NCBI GenBank assembly: GCA_022614805.1
Contig: JAKEHY010000023.1
Location: forward strand, 49,983-113,982
DNA: 64,000 nt
Direction of reading: 5' to 3'
Source of the DNA: Candidatus Zixiibacteriota bacterium
Lineage (GTDB): Bacteria > Zixibacteria > MSB-5A5 > DSPP01
Each line of letters opens with the position of its first letter. Position 1 is the first letter of the stretch. A program made the position numbers and the translations under genes. The notes below the pieces were generated by a model. It searched no databases, was not told the DNA's origin, and saw only the letters and a list, made by a program, of their open reading frames with translations. This document shows, one piece after another, positions 34,805-44,368 of the stretch.

Positions 34805-35468
34805 ATGTGCGGCGGCTTGCGGTTTTCGAAGATGAGGGTCTTAAAAATCATCGAGGAATTTGAATGCGAAGACCCCGGCTTGACATAAAACCTAACATCA
34901 TCGTGCGTCCCACGATGACGATTCCGGTGGTTTATGCGCAAGATGGCGACCGCAGGCTAAACCTAATGCGTTGGGGCTTCGTTCCTCCCTGGGAGAAAGT
35001 AGAACCCCTAAAAAAGCCATCCATTTTCAATGCGAGAAGCGATAAGGTAGCGTTAAGCAATGTTTTCAAATCATCATTGTTGCAGGGAGGTGTCTAATCC
35101 CGACTGACGGATATTATGGGTGGAAGAAGGTCGATTCGAAGAAGGTGCCGGTCGTTTTCACGATTAAAAACGAAGAAGTATTCGCTCTGGCCGGTCTTTG
35201 GTATATCTACAGACCCCCGGAGGGAGAGCCCATCCATACTTGCACGATAGTTACCACCGATGCCAACAAGTTTGCGGCGAAGGTTCATAACAGGATGCCG
35301 GTGGTTCTGTCCAAAAAAGCCCAAGGGACCTGGATGGATCAGGCGATTTCAGACGTAAAGCTCTTGAGCGGTCTTCTGAAGCCATTTCCTGAAGAGTTGA
35401 TGGAGGCGGAAGAGGTTACTTTGCCGTCCCCAAAACGAAGTCCTAAACGGCCGCCGTCGGAGAATTAA
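34805..35468 (+). pseudogene. SRAP (YedK/HMCES-like) gene broken by two frameshifts
   Basis: Three frames together spell a SRAP protein that crosslinks to abasic sites. Frame 1 from ATG 34805 starts MCGGLRFSKMR with the catalytic Cys2. Frame 2 has NIIVRPTMTIPVVYAQDG, LMRWGFVPPW and NARSD. Frame 3 has PTDGYYGWKK, LAGLWYIYRPPEGEPIHTC and HNRMPVVL. The shifts fall near 34880 and near 35090. Either the gene is dead or the assembly has two indels; the joined length (about 220 residues) is normal for the family. Confidence 0.8.
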
Positions 35469-35548
35469 TCGTGTCGTGGGAGTAAAATATGGGGAAAATT
35501 ATCAACAATATGTGGTCAAGTGAGTTGTGAAGAAAGGCGGTGAGACGA

Positions 35549-35677
35549 ATGCGAACCAAATCACGGGCAAAAATTCGCCGTCAGGCAGGACTGAAGCAAG
35601 CATGGCGGACCCGCGACTACAAGGAGCGGGCTAAAAAGGGTTGGAAAACCCGCAAAGAAAAAGGTAAGGCGAAATAA
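35549..35677 (+). CDS. Small, very basic 42-residue peptide
   Basis: Starts MRTKSRAKIRRQAGLKQAWR, ends KEKGKAK, and is almost entirely Lys/Arg with a few Trp. AAAGGCGGTGA precedes the ATG, and a strong intrinsic terminator follows 21 bp after the stop, which supports real expression. It is probably a nucleic-acid-binding peptide or other small basic protein; I do not recognise a family. Confidence 0.5.
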   Translation: MRTKSRAKIRRQAGLKQAWRTRDYKERAKKGWKTRKEKGKAK

Positions 35678-35697
35678 AGGAGGTTGGTTTTATTGGG

Positions 35698-35737
35698 CCG
35701 CCGGGACTAGAACGTTCCGGCGGTTTCTTTTTGGATC
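35698..35737 (+). terminator. Rho-independent terminator
   Basis: CCGCCGGGA at 35698-35706 pairs with TTCCGGCGG (one G-T pair), followed by TTTCTTTTT. It lies just after the small basic peptide gene. Confidence 0.85.
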
Positions 35738-35952
35738 CAGTTGGCGAATGAGGCACAGCAAGGCAGGTCGGGTGGGAATGTGGCACACCGGGGCAGAACG
35801 GGGCAAATTCAGGGGCCTCCAGTATGATCGCAGATGTTACAGGGATGGGCGGAAACTTTATTGACTGGGGAATTATTGACCGGTATCTTCGTAGTCGGGA
35901 TTGAGAAACCACGAGCCGGGATAGGCACAAAATCGGAAAGAGGTTGGCGACA

Positions 35953-36333
35953 ATGATTGTTAAAAAGTTCGATTTGACTGACAGGCCGGGAAGTGAAGGT
36001 TCGTTGGCATGGGGAGAGGGGGGGCTTGAGTACGAAGCTTTTATCCAATCTATTCGGAAATCACTCCACATAAAGGCGGAGGAGGATGAAATTTACAAGG
36101 TTTCCATGACCTGGAGCCTGAAGTCAAAAGGCAGGGAACACCGATTTCTAAAGCTCGATCTCGACAATGCCGCTAAGCCCATTTTAGATGCAATTTTTAA
36201 TTCGGGAACTGGTGGCAAGCGTGACTCTACGAATAGAGATGGTCGTGTAGTGGAGCTGCGATTGAAGAAGATTCCTTCTCACAAGGAATATTTGTGGATT
36301 GCCATCCAAACGTTGTCGAGAAAGGGTAACTAA
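35953..36333 (+). CDS. RusA-like Holliday-junction endonuclease
   Basis: 126 residues from ATG 35953 (a TTG three codons upstream is possible). The motif FLKLDLDNAAKPILDAIF contains the Asp-x-Asp-Asn ... Lys-Pro-x-x-Asp signature of RusA-family resolvases, followed by GRVVELRLKKI. RusA dimers cut four-way DNA junctions. The second acidic metal site (usually Asp-Asp-x-x-Val) is reduced here to NRDGRVV, so activity is uncertain. It leads a same-strand group with the P-loop kinase and the Ski2-like helicase. Confidence 0.65.
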   Translation: MIVKKFDLTDRPGSEGSLAWGEGGLEYEAFIQSIRKSLHIKAEEDEIYKVSMTWSLKSKGREHRFLKLDLDNAAKPILDAIFNSGTGGKRDSTNRDGRVVELRLKKIPSHKEYLWIAIQTLSRKGN

Positions 36334-36337
36334 ACCT

Positions 36338-36790
36338 ATGGTAAAATTGCTTATCGTTGTTGGGCTACCAGGATCTGGCAAGTCTACTTTTATTGAAAAT
36401 AGACTGTCGAAAGGGGAATTCCCAGGGACCTATTTTGATGAATTTATGGCAAATGCGATTGACGATGTTCACGAGTTCAAACAAAGCAGGCACTACGGGA
36501 TACTAATCAAGCAGTTACAGGGAGGCCAGAATTGCGTAATCGCCGACATAAGCTTTTGTCTGAAAGGTAAGCGTGATGAAGCAGTAGAAGCCATACGGGA
36601 AAAAGTTGTCGCGGTCGATATCCAATGGAAATTCTTCGAGAACTCGCCTGCTAAATGTATCAAGAATGTTTTACGGTCGGGCTCCCCAGCAATGGCGAAC
36701 AAAATATACTATATAAACCTTTTCTCAGGTAAATATAGGATACCCGATGGGATTGAGGCTGAAGAAATTTGGCAGGAGCCATTAAATTAA
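36338..36790 (+). CDS. P-loop kinase-like NTPase
   Basis: About 150 residues from ATG 36338, 4 bp after the RusA-like stop. Walker A is IVVGLPGSGKSTF (residues 6-18), followed by short kinase-like segments (GTYFDEF, CVIADISFC). The AAA_33/zeta-toxin/polynucleotide-kinase type of ATPase fits by pattern. It might phosphorylate a nucleic-acid end or a small molecule. Its position between a resolvase and a helicase suggests a nucleic-acid role. Confidence 0.65.
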   Translation: MVKLLIVVGLPGSGKSTFIENRLSKGEFPGTYFDEFMANAIDDVHEFKQSRHYGILIKQLQGGQNCVIADISFCLKGKRDEAVEAIREKVVAVDIQWKFFENSPAKCIKNVLRSGSPAMANKIYYINLFSGKYRIPDGIEAEEIWQEPLN

Positions 36791-36829
36791 TCGTATGGAG
36801 CAAAGCAGATACAGGCAGAGGAAATTGAA

Positions 36830-39709
36830 TTGAGCGAGCAGTTAATTGAAGAGCCGTCGAGTCTTCAAGCAAACATGAAAACTTTGACGCATGTCTACGG
36901 AATTCCTGAGGACGTGACGAGTATTTGGATCCAAGAAGAGGGGAACGAACTTCTTGAAATTCAAAAAACTGCTATTGAAAACTTTGGCCTTCTTCAAGGT
37001 AAGAGTATCATCATAACTGCACCCAGTTCATCAGGCAAAACTTTTGTCGGAGAGATTGCGGCCGTGCATGCCTACTTTTCTGGGAAGAAAACTCTTTTCC
37101 TTGTTCCTATGAAGGCTATCGCTGAAGAAAAATATGCCGACTTTGTTCGAAAATATAGACGCTTTGGGATTAACGTAGTAATCTCGACACACGATAGAAC
37201 AGAGTTCGACTCCAACATTTTGGCAGGTTATTTCGATATTGCGGTCATCATTTTTGAAAAAATGAACGTCTTACTTACACAGAGTGCTGCAGTACTGAAC
37301 AGTTGCGGGCTTGTGATAGTCGATGAACTTCAACTTTTGAACGAAAGGGAACGGGGTCCGGGGTTGGAAATTTTATTGACAAAAATAAAGGTTCTCAAGG
37401 AGGCCTCAAAAGGTTCTTTTCAATTCCTTGGTCTTTCAGCCGTACTTGCAGATTTAAATCAATTCGATATATGGTTAAATGCCCAACAGTGTGAGTCGAA
37501 GATGCGGCCATTAGAGCTGCATGAAGGGGTTCTGTCGCCCAATGGCACGTTGAAAGTTCAAAAATTCAACGATGGCACAATTTATGAGGAAAAGCTTCCA
37601 GAGATTGACAAGGTTGTAGTTCCATCGTCGGAACCGATGGACCGAGAAGAAAGCGATTTGCTTCAAGATTCTATTTTGCACCGGTTGCTACTAGTTTGTC
37701 GGCACTATTTGAAAGAGGGTAAGCGAATCTTAATTTTCAGAAAATGGAGAGCATTGGCGGTATCAACCGCTCAGTTCCTTTCGCGAGAACTGAGTCTTCG
37801 ACCAGCTTCAAAAGTCATAAGCGTGCTTGAGGAAATAGAAAATACAAATTCCCATGACGTTTTAACGGAGTGCCTGGCCAAGGGGATAGCATTTCATAAC
37901 TCAGATTTACTTCCCGAGACGCGGCTTACGATTGAAGATGATTTTCGCAGCAATGACGGTCAAATTAAGGTGGTTTGTTCAACGAGTACTCTCGCTATGG
38001 GTGTCAATCTACCTTGTTCCATAGTGATAATTCCAGATGCGCTCAAACCTGACCCTGATGCCGAAGCGTTTCATGAAATTCCTATTACCACATCCGAATA
38101 TAAGAATATGTCTGGCCGTGCTGGGCGAACACGGTTCAAAGAAGAGGGCGTATCTATTCTTTTAGCCAACTCTCAGGCTGAAGCGGCAAAATTCTGGAAA
38201 AATTATGTGCAAGGACGTCTTGACACTCTATCGCCCTCTCTGGTAAAACGCGACCTTCGAAAAATAATGCTCGACCTGTTTGCAGGTGAGTTATGTAAGA
38301 CCGAGGAAGAGCTTCAAAAGTTATTATTGTCGTCTTTCACAGGATTTGTGCACTGGAATCGAACACACAGCACACGAGAAGGGTTTATTGCGGTGATCGC
38401 TGGGAATTGCCAGTTCTTGTTGGAAAATAACCTTGTTAAAAGGACGGGAAAGGCGATTTTAGTTCCAACAGATATTGGGAAATTGTGTGCGGCCAGCGGT
38501 GTTGAAATTGAGAGCTTTATTTTGCTCTCGCAGAACCTGCACAGAATTGTTCCAGCTGATTGGGTTCCCTGGCAAATTATTTTTATATGCTTGCACTGTG
38601 CCGAATTGACAAACCGGTTCAAAGTAACTTTTCGTAGAGTAGACCAGCATAGTGTTTGGAGAGTTTTAGAGGAACGTAATCCGAAGAATCATGAAACCCT
38701 TTGCAGTTGGTCTAGAGAGCTTTTGAATGACACCATTGAAACTGTTAAAAGAGTTCAGACATCCATGCTGTTGGTGGACTGGATTAACGGAATGGAGATG
38801 AGGGATCTGGAAAACTCATACACTTCAAACCAAAGAGATCGGTTTCTATCAGGTGCTGTAAGAGATATTGCATCCATTGTAGCGTGGATGACAGATTCCA
38901 TGCGCCGGATTGCTCAAGAGTTAAAATATGATAAAGAGTTTTGCAGTGCCCTCCGCATACTTAGCGAACGTATTGCACGAGGTGTTCCCGCAGAGGGTAT
39001 CGAATTGCATAAACTTGGTGTTCGGGGAATAACTCGAACTGTTATAAAGAGGCTTGTGGACGCTAAACTCGCCAATTTGGACAGCATCCTCGAGGCCCGC
39101 CCAGAAAGTTTTCGTGGGATAATTAGTCCACATCTTGCTCAGCGAATTCAGGAGGCGATAGTTCGTAATATTGAGGAAAGCCTTGAGTACACCAAGCGTT
39201 CCCAAATAATCCGAATTGAGAAGCAGGGCCGCGATTCGGGTATGATAAAAGGGCTTTATGAATTGGAAGGTATTCGACTCGAAGATGCCGTTGTCGAGTT
39301 GTTGAATTCTCCGCCATTGGGACTTGGCGCAAAAAGAATGTCTAAGCAAAAGGAAGGCGAGCCCGATATTCGCTTGGTGCTACCGGATGGAATACTGGTC
39401 GGCTCGGTAACGGCTTCTAAATCGCCTATTTCGGACAAGAAGTGTGCTGAAATAATTAGATCGGGAGCTAAAATGAATCCAACCTCCTTCGTTGTCTTTG
39501 GCCGCCCCGGATTTCACAAACTTGCGACCGATAATTCACCACACGTAAATGCTCAACTTGATTCATTAAAATCTTACAAACTAATATCGATGCCGGACCT
39601 TGGTGAGCTATTCGTAGCTGTAGTTGAAGGAAAAATAAACAAAACGAAGTTTGTAGAAATACTAATGAAGAGTCGTGGGTTAATTTTGGCTCAAAAAGAA
39701 GTAGGATGA
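36830..39709 (+). CDS. Ski2/Hel308-like SF2 helicase with degenerate C-terminal nuclease-like domain
   Basis: 959 residues. Q-motif region ELLEIQKTAIE, Walker A TAPSSSGKTF (63-72), DELQ at 165-168 in place of the usual DEXH, motif V CSTSTLAMGVNLPC, and motif VI NMSGRAGRTRF. Helix-hairpin-helix-like sequence around 715-790 (ELHKLGVRGITRTVIKRL) matches the Hel308 ratchet region. The C-terminus (about 830-959) has EPDIRLVLPDGILVGSVTAS, like a restriction-fold core that has lost catalytic residues. TTG start with AGAGGAAA upstream. Hel308-type helicases are typical of archaea and repair stalled forks. Confidence 0.8.
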   Translation: MSEQLIEEPSSLQANMKTLTHVYGIPEDVTSIWIQEEGNELLEIQKTAIENFGLLQGKSIIITAPSSSGKTFVGEIAAVHAYFSGKKTLFLVPMKAIAEEKYADFVRKYRRFGINVVISTHDRTEFDSNILAGYFDIAVIIFEKMNVLLTQSAAVLNSCGLVIVDELQLLNERERGPGLEILLTKIKVLKEASKGSFQFLGLSAVLADLNQFDIWLNAQQCESKMRPLELHEGVLSPNGTLKVQKFNDGTIYEEKLPEIDKVVVPSSEPMDREESDLLQDSILHRLLLVCRHYLKEGKRILIFRKWRALAVSTAQFLSRELSLRPASKVISVLEEIENTNSHDVLTECLAKGIAFHNSDLLPETRLTIEDDFRSNDGQIKVVCSTSTLAMGVNLPCSIVIIPDALKPDPDAEAFHEIPITTSEYKNMSGRAGRTRFKEEGVSILLANSQAEAAKFWKNYVQGRLDTLSPSLVKRDLRKIMLDLFAGELCKTEEELQKLLLSSFTGFVHWNRTHSTREGFIAVIAGNCQFLLENNLVKRTGKAILVPTDIGKLCAASGVEIESFILLSQNLHRIVPADWVPWQIIFICLHCAELTNRFKVTFRRVDQHSVWRVLEERNPKNHETLCSWSRELLNDTIETVKRVQTSMLLVDWINGMEMRDLENSYTSNQRDRFLSGAVRDIASIVAWMTDSMRRIAQELKYDKEFCSALRILSERIARGVPAEGIELHKLGVRGITRTVIKRLVDAKLANLDSILEARPESFRGIISPHLAQRIQEAIVRNIEESLEYTKRSQIIRIEKQGRDSGMIKGLYELEGIRLEDAVVELLNSPPLGLGAKRMSKQKEGEPDIRLVLPDGILVGSVTASKSPISDKKCAEIIRSGAKMNPTSFVVFGRPGFHKLATDNSPHVNAQLDSLKSYKLISMPDLGELFVAVVEGKINKTKFVEILMKSRGLILAQKEVG

Positions 39710-39742
39710 CTTCTCTAATTAGGTGAATCGTCCTTGGCCATC

Positions 39743-40282
39743 TTAATCATCATCGTCTGGAGGGTCACCCTCCCATCCTGACGGTGTGCACTCACCCGGT
39801 GGCGGATCGGAGCATTTCTCCGTATATGTTTGCGCGACCTCCGTTGGAAGACCGCGAAACCAAAATTCTGGAACTGGTCCGAAATATCGCTCATACGCTC
39901 TAACGAAACTCCGACCGGCGTTACTAGGAACGGGAGTGTAGGAAGTATTCGGCTGGTGATGGATGAAAAACCCGACGGTCTCACGACAGAATCTGGGATA
40001 CTGACGTGTGAACAAGATGAACTGATGCCATACTTCATCGATGAGAGAACTAATCATCCCAAGTGGACCTATTCGAAAGCCGACGAGTGCGATGAAGCGT
40101 TTGAATTCACGAACGGCTGTCGGCAGATCTTCAAGTTCAATTCTCCCGTCTTTTAGGAGCTTTTCCTCGACGAACGGAAAGTCTGTCTGCTCGATGCGCG
40201 TAAGCATCGCTAACTGCTCATCGGTCAGGGATACGCTCGGTAAGACACCGAGCGGTAATTGAAGAGTAACGGTCGTTGCCAT
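39743..40282 (-). CDS. Glycine-rich-domain (GRDP)-like protein
   Basis: 179 residues. The central SLIDEVWHQFILFTRQYPRF and later FIHHQP match the conserved segment of the GRDP-like family (plant glycine-rich domain proteins and bacterial homologues of unknown function). The C-terminus is a low-complexity acidic tail (DPPDDDD). AAAGGA precedes the ATG. It is convergent with the Ski2-like helicase gene and unrelated to it by function as far as can be seen. Confidence 0.65.
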   Translation of the reverse strand: MATTVTLQLPLGVLPSVSLTDEQLAMLTRIEQTDFPFVEEKLLKDGRIELEDLPTAVREFKRFIALVGFRIGPLGMISSLIDEVWHQFILFTRQYPRFCRETVGFFIHHQPNTSYTPVPSNAGRSFVRAYERYFGPVPEFWFRGLPTEVAQTYTEKCSDPPPGECTPSGWEGDPPDDDD

Positions 40283-40946
40283 TGCGCGTCCTTTCTTTTG
40301 TCAGTCTGAAGCAGTCTTCTTTGCCAGTTGAATAGCTTCAACACTGGCAAGGTGTCCGCCTGGAAATATAGCGCGCTTCTCTGTGTCAATCAATGGGAGT
40401 TAATGGAACAGCCTTGGCTCTGTTCCTAGAGTGGTTTGGTGGACATTGACCGATTTGAAGTCCGTCCCCAGCACATTCACCACCGGTCCTTCCCATTGCA
40501 CAATACCCTTGACTGCCAGCAGTTCGCTATTTACAATAATTTTTTCATACTTTAAAAGGATTTTGGGCCGAATTATTACGTTTATGAAGCTGAACTCATC
40601 TTCTATAGTAAGGAAAGCAAATTCTTTAGCAGCAGGGGGGGCTAACCTTCATTATCCCGACAACGAGAATGGTTTTGCCTGTATCGGTTAAATCTATGAA
40701 TCCCTTACGGTACAGTCCGAGTTCTCTGTGACTACGACTCAAGCGATTCAACTTTAGTCCGATAACCTTACTGGCCATCTCTTGAACTTGGCCTCCTTGA
40801 ACGGGAGCGTCCGATGCTTCCGTGCCTGACACCGGTTGGCCATTGATCGTTGGTATTGTCGGGACAAATGTAGCATTTCGGTCGCAGCCAAAAGCATTGG
40901 GCAGGAGGGATAATACCGCTTGTTTATAGGTAACGAGGGGGGGCAA
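40283..40946. other. Mostly non-coding region before the histidine kinase
   Basis: About 660 bp. The only candidate is a minus-strand frame at 40626-40946 (106 residues, containing SHRELGLYRKGFIDLTDTGK, winged-helix-like) that diverges from the kinase gene. Its start region is compositionally poor, so it stays doubtful. Nothing else is seen. Confidence 0.3.
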
Positions 40947-42833
40947 ATGGACCGCGAAGTCAGCCCTTACGTACCAGCCAGGTTGGACTCGGTTTCAAAT
41001 CACAAAACCGGCAGCGTTTTCGTATTTCTTCTTTTCTTAGGCACCGTACTGTTCCCCATTGTCCTGGGCTGTCTTGCAGTGCAGGGCTGGCGGTCTGGCC
41101 TTTACCCTAAGTGGGCTGCCTTTTCCCTTTTTGCCGTAGCCTTAATAGGCGGCTTCGCCGTTTGGGCCTACTTGGGTATTCGATGGTTATGCAAGATGAA
41201 AGCGGCGCTGGGATGCGTTGAGGATAGAGATCAAAAGCTACTTTCGGTTCTCGACCGGATAGACGAAGCGGTCATTGGCATAAACTTTACCGGCACCATT
41301 ATCTCTTGGAACCACGGTGCGGAGAAAATGCTTGGGTACTCGGCCCTTGAGGCCGTGGGTCAAACCCTCTCCAAACTGGCGTCGGCGGGTTGTTCGTCCG
41401 AACTGTCAACAATCATGGCGAGAGTAAAAAGTGGAACGGAAACGGATCATGGCGAGGCCCTGCTGAGCCGGAAGGATGGCAGGCCAATCCGCGTATACTT
41501 GTCCACTTCCTTTTTAAAGGATGATGGTGGCCAGATTTGCGGTGCGGTTACGGTGTGCCGCGACATCACCGAACAGAAGAATCTTGAAGAGCAGTTTCGG
41601 CAGACCCAAAAAATAGATACCTTGGGCAAACTGGCTGGCGGGGTAGCCCACGATTTTAACAACCTGCTGACCATAATCATGGGTCGCAGCCAGATTCTCA
41701 AGTATCAACTGAATGAGAAGCACCCCTTGTGGCGGGACGTGGACCTGATCTTGAGCACCGCCAAGCGCGCGGCTTCATTGACCGGTCAACTACTGGCCTT
41801 CAGCCGCAAGGAGGCCGTTCAACTGAAGGTGATTGACCTGAACGACGTGGTAAACGTCATGGAAAAGATGCTTCGGCGGCTTATTGGCGAAGACATCGAA
41901 TTGATGATCGTGAAGGAGGAAGCCCTCAAGCCGGTTAAAGCTGATTTTGGCCAGCTGGAGCAGGTAATCATGAACTTGGTAGTAAACGCCCGCGATGCCA
42001 TGCTCCAGGGAGGCAAGCTGATCATAGAAACCGCGAACGTGGAATTAGACGAAAACTACGCCCGCACGCACGTGGGGGGCCAGCCGGGGCCCTACGTGAT
42101 GCTGGCGGTGAGCGACACCGGTTACGGCATGGATGCGGAAATTCGCAAGCAGGTCTTTGAACCGTTCTTCACGACCAAGGAAAAGGGGAAAGGCACGGGG
42201 CTGGGTCTGACCACGGTATACAGCATCGTCAAGCAGAACAAAGGAAACGTCTGGGTCTACAGCGAGCCCGGGCTGGGCACGACCTTCAAGGTCTTCTTGC
42301 CCCAGGTGGAGGAGCCGGTTCGGGTAGATAAAGCACCTTCATCTGCTGAAGAGATACCCGGCGGTGCGGAAACCATCCTCCTGGTGGAGGATGAAGCGGC
42401 CGTCCGGACGCTGGCACGGGAGGCCTTAAGTAGCAAGGGCTACGCCATTCTCGAGGCCCGCCACGGCGGAGACGCACTCCTAATCCATGACCAGCACAAG
42501 GGTTTCATAGACCTATTGCTGGCAGACGTCATAATGCCCCAGATGAGCGGCCCGGTATTGGCCGAGCGCCTGTTGCGTGAACGGTCGGGTATGAAAGTGC
42601 TTTTCGTATCCGGGTATACCGACAACCCGGTCCTAAGGGATTCCCTCTTAGTTAAAGAAGCCCCCTTTCTGCAGAAGCCCTTTTCGCCTGATTCCCTGGC
42701 CCGCAAGGTGCGGGAAGTGCTGGACGGGAAGACGGGGGTCAAGCCTCCAGTCGCAGAACCGGCGTCGGGAATTCCTTCTAAGGCAGGCGGCAAGCCGTCT
42801 TCAACAGATAACATCGGTTTTAGAAAGAAGTAA
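40947..42833 (+). CDS. PAS-containing hybrid histidine kinase
   Basis: About 628 residues from ATG 40947, after GAGGGGGG. Two transmembrane helices (about 22-45 and 56-80), a PAS domain (about 95-215) and the HisKA phospho-acceptor in GGVAHDFNNLLT (His near 237) are followed by a HATPase with N box NLVVNARDAM, G1 DTGYGMD, GTGLGLTTVYSI, then a C-terminal receiver (LLVEDE, LLADVIMPQMSG, LQKPF). It resembles kinases that relay to a downstream HPt or regulator. No DNA-binding output gene is next to it. Bacterial-type cargo. Confidence 0.92.
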   Translation: MDREVSPYVPARLDSVSNHKTGSVFVFLLFLGTVLFPIVLGCLAVQGWRSGLYPKWAAFSLFAVALIGGFAVWAYLGIRWLCKMKAALGCVEDRDQKLLSVLDRIDEAVIGINFTGTIISWNHGAEKMLGYSALEAVGQTLSKLASAGCSSELSTIMARVKSGTETDHGEALLSRKDGRPIRVYLSTSFLKDDGGQICGAVTVCRDITEQKNLEEQFRQTQKIDTLGKLAGGVAHDFNNLLTIIMGRSQILKYQLNEKHPLWRDVDLILSTAKRAASLTGQLLAFSRKEAVQLKVIDLNDVVNVMEKMLRRLIGEDIELMIVKEEALKPVKADFGQLEQVIMNLVVNARDAMLQGGKLIIETANVELDENYARTHVGGQPGPYVMLAVSDTGYGMDAEIRKQVFEPFFTTKEKGKGTGLGLTTVYSIVKQNKGNVWVYSEPGLGTTFKVFLPQVEEPVRVDKAPSSAEEIPGGAETILLVEDEAAVRTLAREALSSKGYAILEARHGGDALLIHDQHKGFIDLLLADVIMPQMSGPVLAERLLRERSGMKVLFVSGYTDNPVLRDSLLVKEAPFLQKPFSPDSLARKVREVLDGKTGVKPPVAEPASGIPSKAGGKPSSTDNIGFRKK

Positions 42834-43067
42834 AGGTCAAAGCACAAAAGGGTTCGACGCCTGGGCGAGGAGTGGCTACGCTTATTTTGATAATCGTTAC
42901 CACTATCGGGGCCGCCGCGCAAATCGCCGTAATCCAGGTCTCAACAAGAATTGTAGCGCAAAACAAAATTAGTGGTTATAAAACTTTAAATTCGTCCGAT
43001 AGTGTTAATGTCTCTACCCACCATGGGACAAAAAGGCGGGTAGAGCCGAAAAAGGAGGTGAGTAAGC

Positions 43068-43343
43068 ATGCCGCAAACCAAAAGCTCCACAACTCCAACT
43101 TCGGGGACGAGCACCCGGGGGATTTCCTTCTGCAACTGGAACGACGTCTGTGAGCCCGGTGTCTACGTGGACACCGAATATCCCCGCTACTTCCGGGTCA
43201 CCGGAGATTCCCTCGTGCCCAACGGCAGCCCAACGATTCATGCCTCGGGCTTTACCGTGGCCAAGATTTCCTCGGATCCGATGCTGGTGAAATCCCGCAT
43301 CCAGCATACCTGCGCAGAGAACAACCTGCCGGTTCCCCAGTAG
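43068..43343 (+). CDS. Small hypothetical protein with strong expression signals
   Basis: 91 residues, starting MPQTKSSTTPTSGTSTRGIS with a Ser/Thr-rich head, then ISFCNWNDVCEPGVYVD and a mainly beta-predicted body. AAAGGAGGTGA precedes the ATG, and an intrinsic terminator follows after about 30 bp. The family is not recognised. The short Thr/Ser-rich N-terminus and two Cys would suit a small structural or secreted protein, but there is no signal peptide. Confidence 0.6.
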   Translation: MPQTKSSTTPTSGTSTRGISFCNWNDVCEPGVYVDTEYPRYFRVTGDSLVPNGSPTIHASGFTVAKISSDPMLVKSRIQHTCAENNLPVPQ

Positions 43344-43373
43344 GTCGTTTTCACCCTAACAGGTTCTCTACAG

Positions 43374-43400
43374 CCCCGCCTCCCCGGCGGGGTTTTTATT
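43374..43400 (+). terminator. Rho-independent terminator
   Basis: CCCCGCC at 43374-43380 pairs perfectly with GGCGGGG at 43386-43392, followed by TTTTTATTT. It ends the transcript of the 91-residue gene. Confidence 0.85.
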
Positions 43401-43617
43401 TGAAGACGAAAAGCTCACCAAACAAACCCTTTGCCTTGAGGCAACAGGCCGACTTCCCTAAAAGAAGAAGGGCCGGTCGGGGAGCGGCCGGCCCGGAAAG
43501 AGAAAAACCCGCTGGGCAGGATCGCAGTGGTTTCTCACCGTTAAATTACCTGATTCCGATATTTCGGTCAAGCGCTTTTCGCGCAATCGTTACCTCTCCT
43601 GCCGATTAATACAAAAC

Positions 43618-43937
43618 TCAGGTCGGTTCCCATCCGGCCCGGGTCTTGTCAAAGTCGGGAGCGGGTTGGTGGAGCAGTACCTCGGTGGCCAAGTGCTCCC
43701 ACTTGAGGCCGGCTTTCTGGTCCCTTTCCCGCTCGCAAATAAAAGTCAAACCATCTAAAAAAGGTAACTCAAAAGAGCGAGCCACCACACGGTTAGATCC
43801 CCCTTTAGGTAGGTACAGGTTCTTGGTCTAAAGAAGCCACGCGATGACTCGCCATAAGAGTATACGCAACCAAAACCGACTTTAATGGGGCATTTCAGAC
43901 AGGCATCTTGCGGAAAGGGCTTGCTCCAGCTAACCAT
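43618..43937 (-). pseudogene. Small Cys-rich gene with a probable frameshift
   Basis: Starting at ATG 43937 the frame reads MVSWSKPFPQDACLKCPIKV then GFGCVYSYGESSRGFF, and continues in another frame as LYLPKGGSNRVVARSFELPF, then ERERDQKAGLKWEH, and ends at TGA 43618-43620. Together these would give a protein of about 105 residues with a Cys-x2-Cys ... Cys site. The shift lies near 43825. The remaining sequence up to 44368 holds nothing I can identify. Confidence 0.35.
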
Positions 43938-44368
43938 GTTTTGCGGCCTCAGTACCCCCGATCCATCTGGAAACTAAAGGCGACCGAATCAACTCCACTC
44001 CGGGAACTGCGTTAGAAACTCAGCAAGGGGTAAAGCCAAAGAATAGGCGGCTTGGATAGTGTCATCTTTTGGAAGTCTACTCCAGCCATTGCAACGGCAG
44101 AGGAAAGAACAAACCAGAACGGTCAACGAATAACATTTTTTTACCTACCCCGAACTGAACGACGTCAAACCATCAGATTCGAAATTCGGTGGTAGCGGGT
44201 GCCCGTGCTGGATAGTTTTCGAACCCTGGATTAGCCATATCTTCCAACCAAAGAGGCTTCGAGTTTTTAGGAAATCTCGATTACCGTAAGAGCTGCGGTA
44301 AAGGAATTGTAAGGGTGGCCGATAAGGGATTAATGGAGAGTGTTCCAAACACCTGCAAAGGAGGGGTT
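43938..44368. other. Non-coding region upstream of the outer-membrane protein gene
   Basis: About 430 bp between the decayed small gene and the outer-membrane protein. No convincing coding frame, repeat or structured element was seen, apart from a good ribosome-binding site at its right edge. Confidence 0.3.

Noticed and set aside
42872..43153. Possible small membrane peptide gene before the 91-residue gene
   Set aside because: It begins with a hydrophobic stretch but soon runs out of frame with, and overlaps, the better supported gene at 43068; its start site is poorly placed.
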